Shown here one piece after another: positions 33,648 to 34,286 of a stretch of DNA of 34,286 bases. Positions within the stretch are counted from its first letter, which is position 1. Every line of letters starts with the position of its first letter. Origin of the DNA: Verrucomicrobiota bacterium. GTDB taxonomy: Bacteria; Verrucomicrobiota; Verrucomicrobiia; Chthoniobacterales; UBA10450. Where the stretch lies: contig QHPY01000171.1 of the NCBI GenBank assembly GCA_003219215.1, forward strand, positions 1-34,286. The letters are read 5' to 3'. The translations under genes and the position numbers were made by a program. Under the pieces are notes generated by a model. It was not told where the DNA came from, made no database searches, and saw only the letters and a list, made by a program, of their open reading frames with translations.

Positions 33648-34181
33648 ATGAGCACACCAAATCAATGGGAAGATCCCTCGGCGGACCTCGCCAAAATGAA
33701 AATCCTCATCATTGACGACGAACCGGTGAACGCGGCCCTCCTCGAAGAGATTCTAGTCGAGGCAGGCTACACTCGTTTCGAGTCGATCCTCGATTCCAAA
33801 CTCGCCCTGCAGATCTACAAAACATTTTTGCCTGACCTCGTCCTGCTCGATTTAATGATGCCGCCTCCCGACGGGTTCGCCATTCTGGAATCGCTCCGTG
33901 CCGATGCTGGCGATACATTTCTGCCGGTCGTGATTCTGACTGCGGACACGAATGAGGAAACCAAACGGCGTGCGCTGGAGGCCGGCGCGACCGACTTCTT
34001 GCTCAAGCCGTTCGATCACGTTGAGGTCGCGCTGCGTATTCGTAATCTGCTCAAGAGTCGCCGTGCGCACCAGCTTCTCGACAACCAGCGCGCCGCTCTC
34101 GAAGATGCCGTTCGCGATCGCACCGCTGAACTGCGAGCAACCGTGGCTCAATTACAGAAGACAAACTGGCTGCCTTCATAA
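33648..34181 (+). CDS. Response regulator receiver protein with C-terminal coiled coil
   Basis: The 177-residue protein has a CheY-like receiver domain: acidic pocket MKILIIDDEP, phospho-acceptor D68 in LVLLDLMMPPPDGFAIL, the switch Thr in PVVILTADT, and the Lys in FLLKPFDHVEVALRIRNLL. A helix follows, LKSRRAHQLLDNQRAALEDAVRDRTAELRATVAQLQKT. This is the linker usually leading into a histidine kinase or cyclic-di-GMP output domain, but the frame stops at NWLPS. AAGGAGG lies 13 bases before the ATG at 33648; an internal ATG at 33696 (MKILIIDDEP) is also possible. It is either a stand-alone relay protein or the remnant of a longer one. The last 105 bases of the window show no further gene. Confidence 0.85.
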   Translation: MSTPNQWEDPSADLAKMKILIIDDEPVNAALLEEILVEAGYTRFESILDSKLALQIYKTFLPDLVLLDLMMPPPDGFAILESLRADAGDTFLPVVILTADTNEETKRRALEAGATDFLLKPFDHVEVALRIRNLLKSRRAHQLLDNQRAALEDAVRDRTAELRATVAQLQKTNWLPS

Positions 34182-34286
34182 AGCGTTTGGTGTTAGCTCG
34201 CGGGGGCCTCCCAGATTGCCATTCACCTTCTGCCGGTTGATACATCGGCATGCGCGCAATGGTCTTTGAGAAAACTGGCACGCGGC

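Overview
The window looks like a chromosomal segment of a Gram-negative member of the Verrucomicrobiota, most likely a soil lineage near Chthoniobacterales/Spartobacteria. The support is a fused LpxC-FabZ lipid A gene followed by lpxA, a fused SpmA-SpmB protein, a tandem nucleoside diphosphate kinase, a TIGR03790-type secreted protein, and several families of short intergenic palindromes. The phylum call is inference from family knowledge; no rRNA gene is present. Nearly all genes are housekeeping or envelope genes. I see no phage, IS transposase, CRISPR array or plasmid gene.

Layout. 1-287 is the start of a FAD-dependent reductase that runs off the left edge. 433-1797 is SpmA-SpmB. 1965-2543 is a SatP-type acetate transporter and 2548-4212 is recN. 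4314-5906 is a secreted TIGR03790 protein. 6067-8171 is lpxA and lpxC-fabZ. 8214-10591 holds a secreted FlgD-like-fold protein and a GH57 glucan branching enzyme. 10720-13903 has an aspartate aminotransferase, a double NDK-like protein and prmA, all leftward. 13937-15970 runs rightward with a VOC ring-cleavage-type dioxygenase and a DAHP synthase. The latter meets trpG-trpE-tRNA-Gly head-on (15967-18067, leftward). 18168-20121 is a rightward set: DUF6249 membrane protein, ECF sigma factor, probable membrane anti-sigma factor, and a small coiled-coil/winged-helix protein. 20125-26590 is the leftward operon nusA-infB-rbfA-nrnA-truB-ribF. 26739-28169 is a GT39 glycosyltransferase. 28227-33327 is a MarR regulator with an RND efflux adaptor and pump. 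33648-34181 is a response regulator.

Functional themes are aromatic amino acid synthesis (aroF with trpE/trpG), translation and ribosome maturation (nusA operon, prmA, tRNA-Gly), the outer membrane (lpxA, lpxC-fabZ, GT39), and a self-regulated drug efflux operon with a perfect palindromic operator.

The most unusual signal is not a gene. The 11-mer TGTCGATCTTG, always preceded by A or T, occurs 11 times on either strand, where chance predicts about 0.01-0.02. It lies inside genes in more than one reading frame and in three intergenic gaps, and resembles a dispersed recognition word such as a DNA uptake sequence. Other notable items are a tRNA-Gly whose encoded CCA shares its last base with the trpE start codon, a highly structured leader before nusA, and a pair of MITE-like 109 bp inverted-repeat elements.
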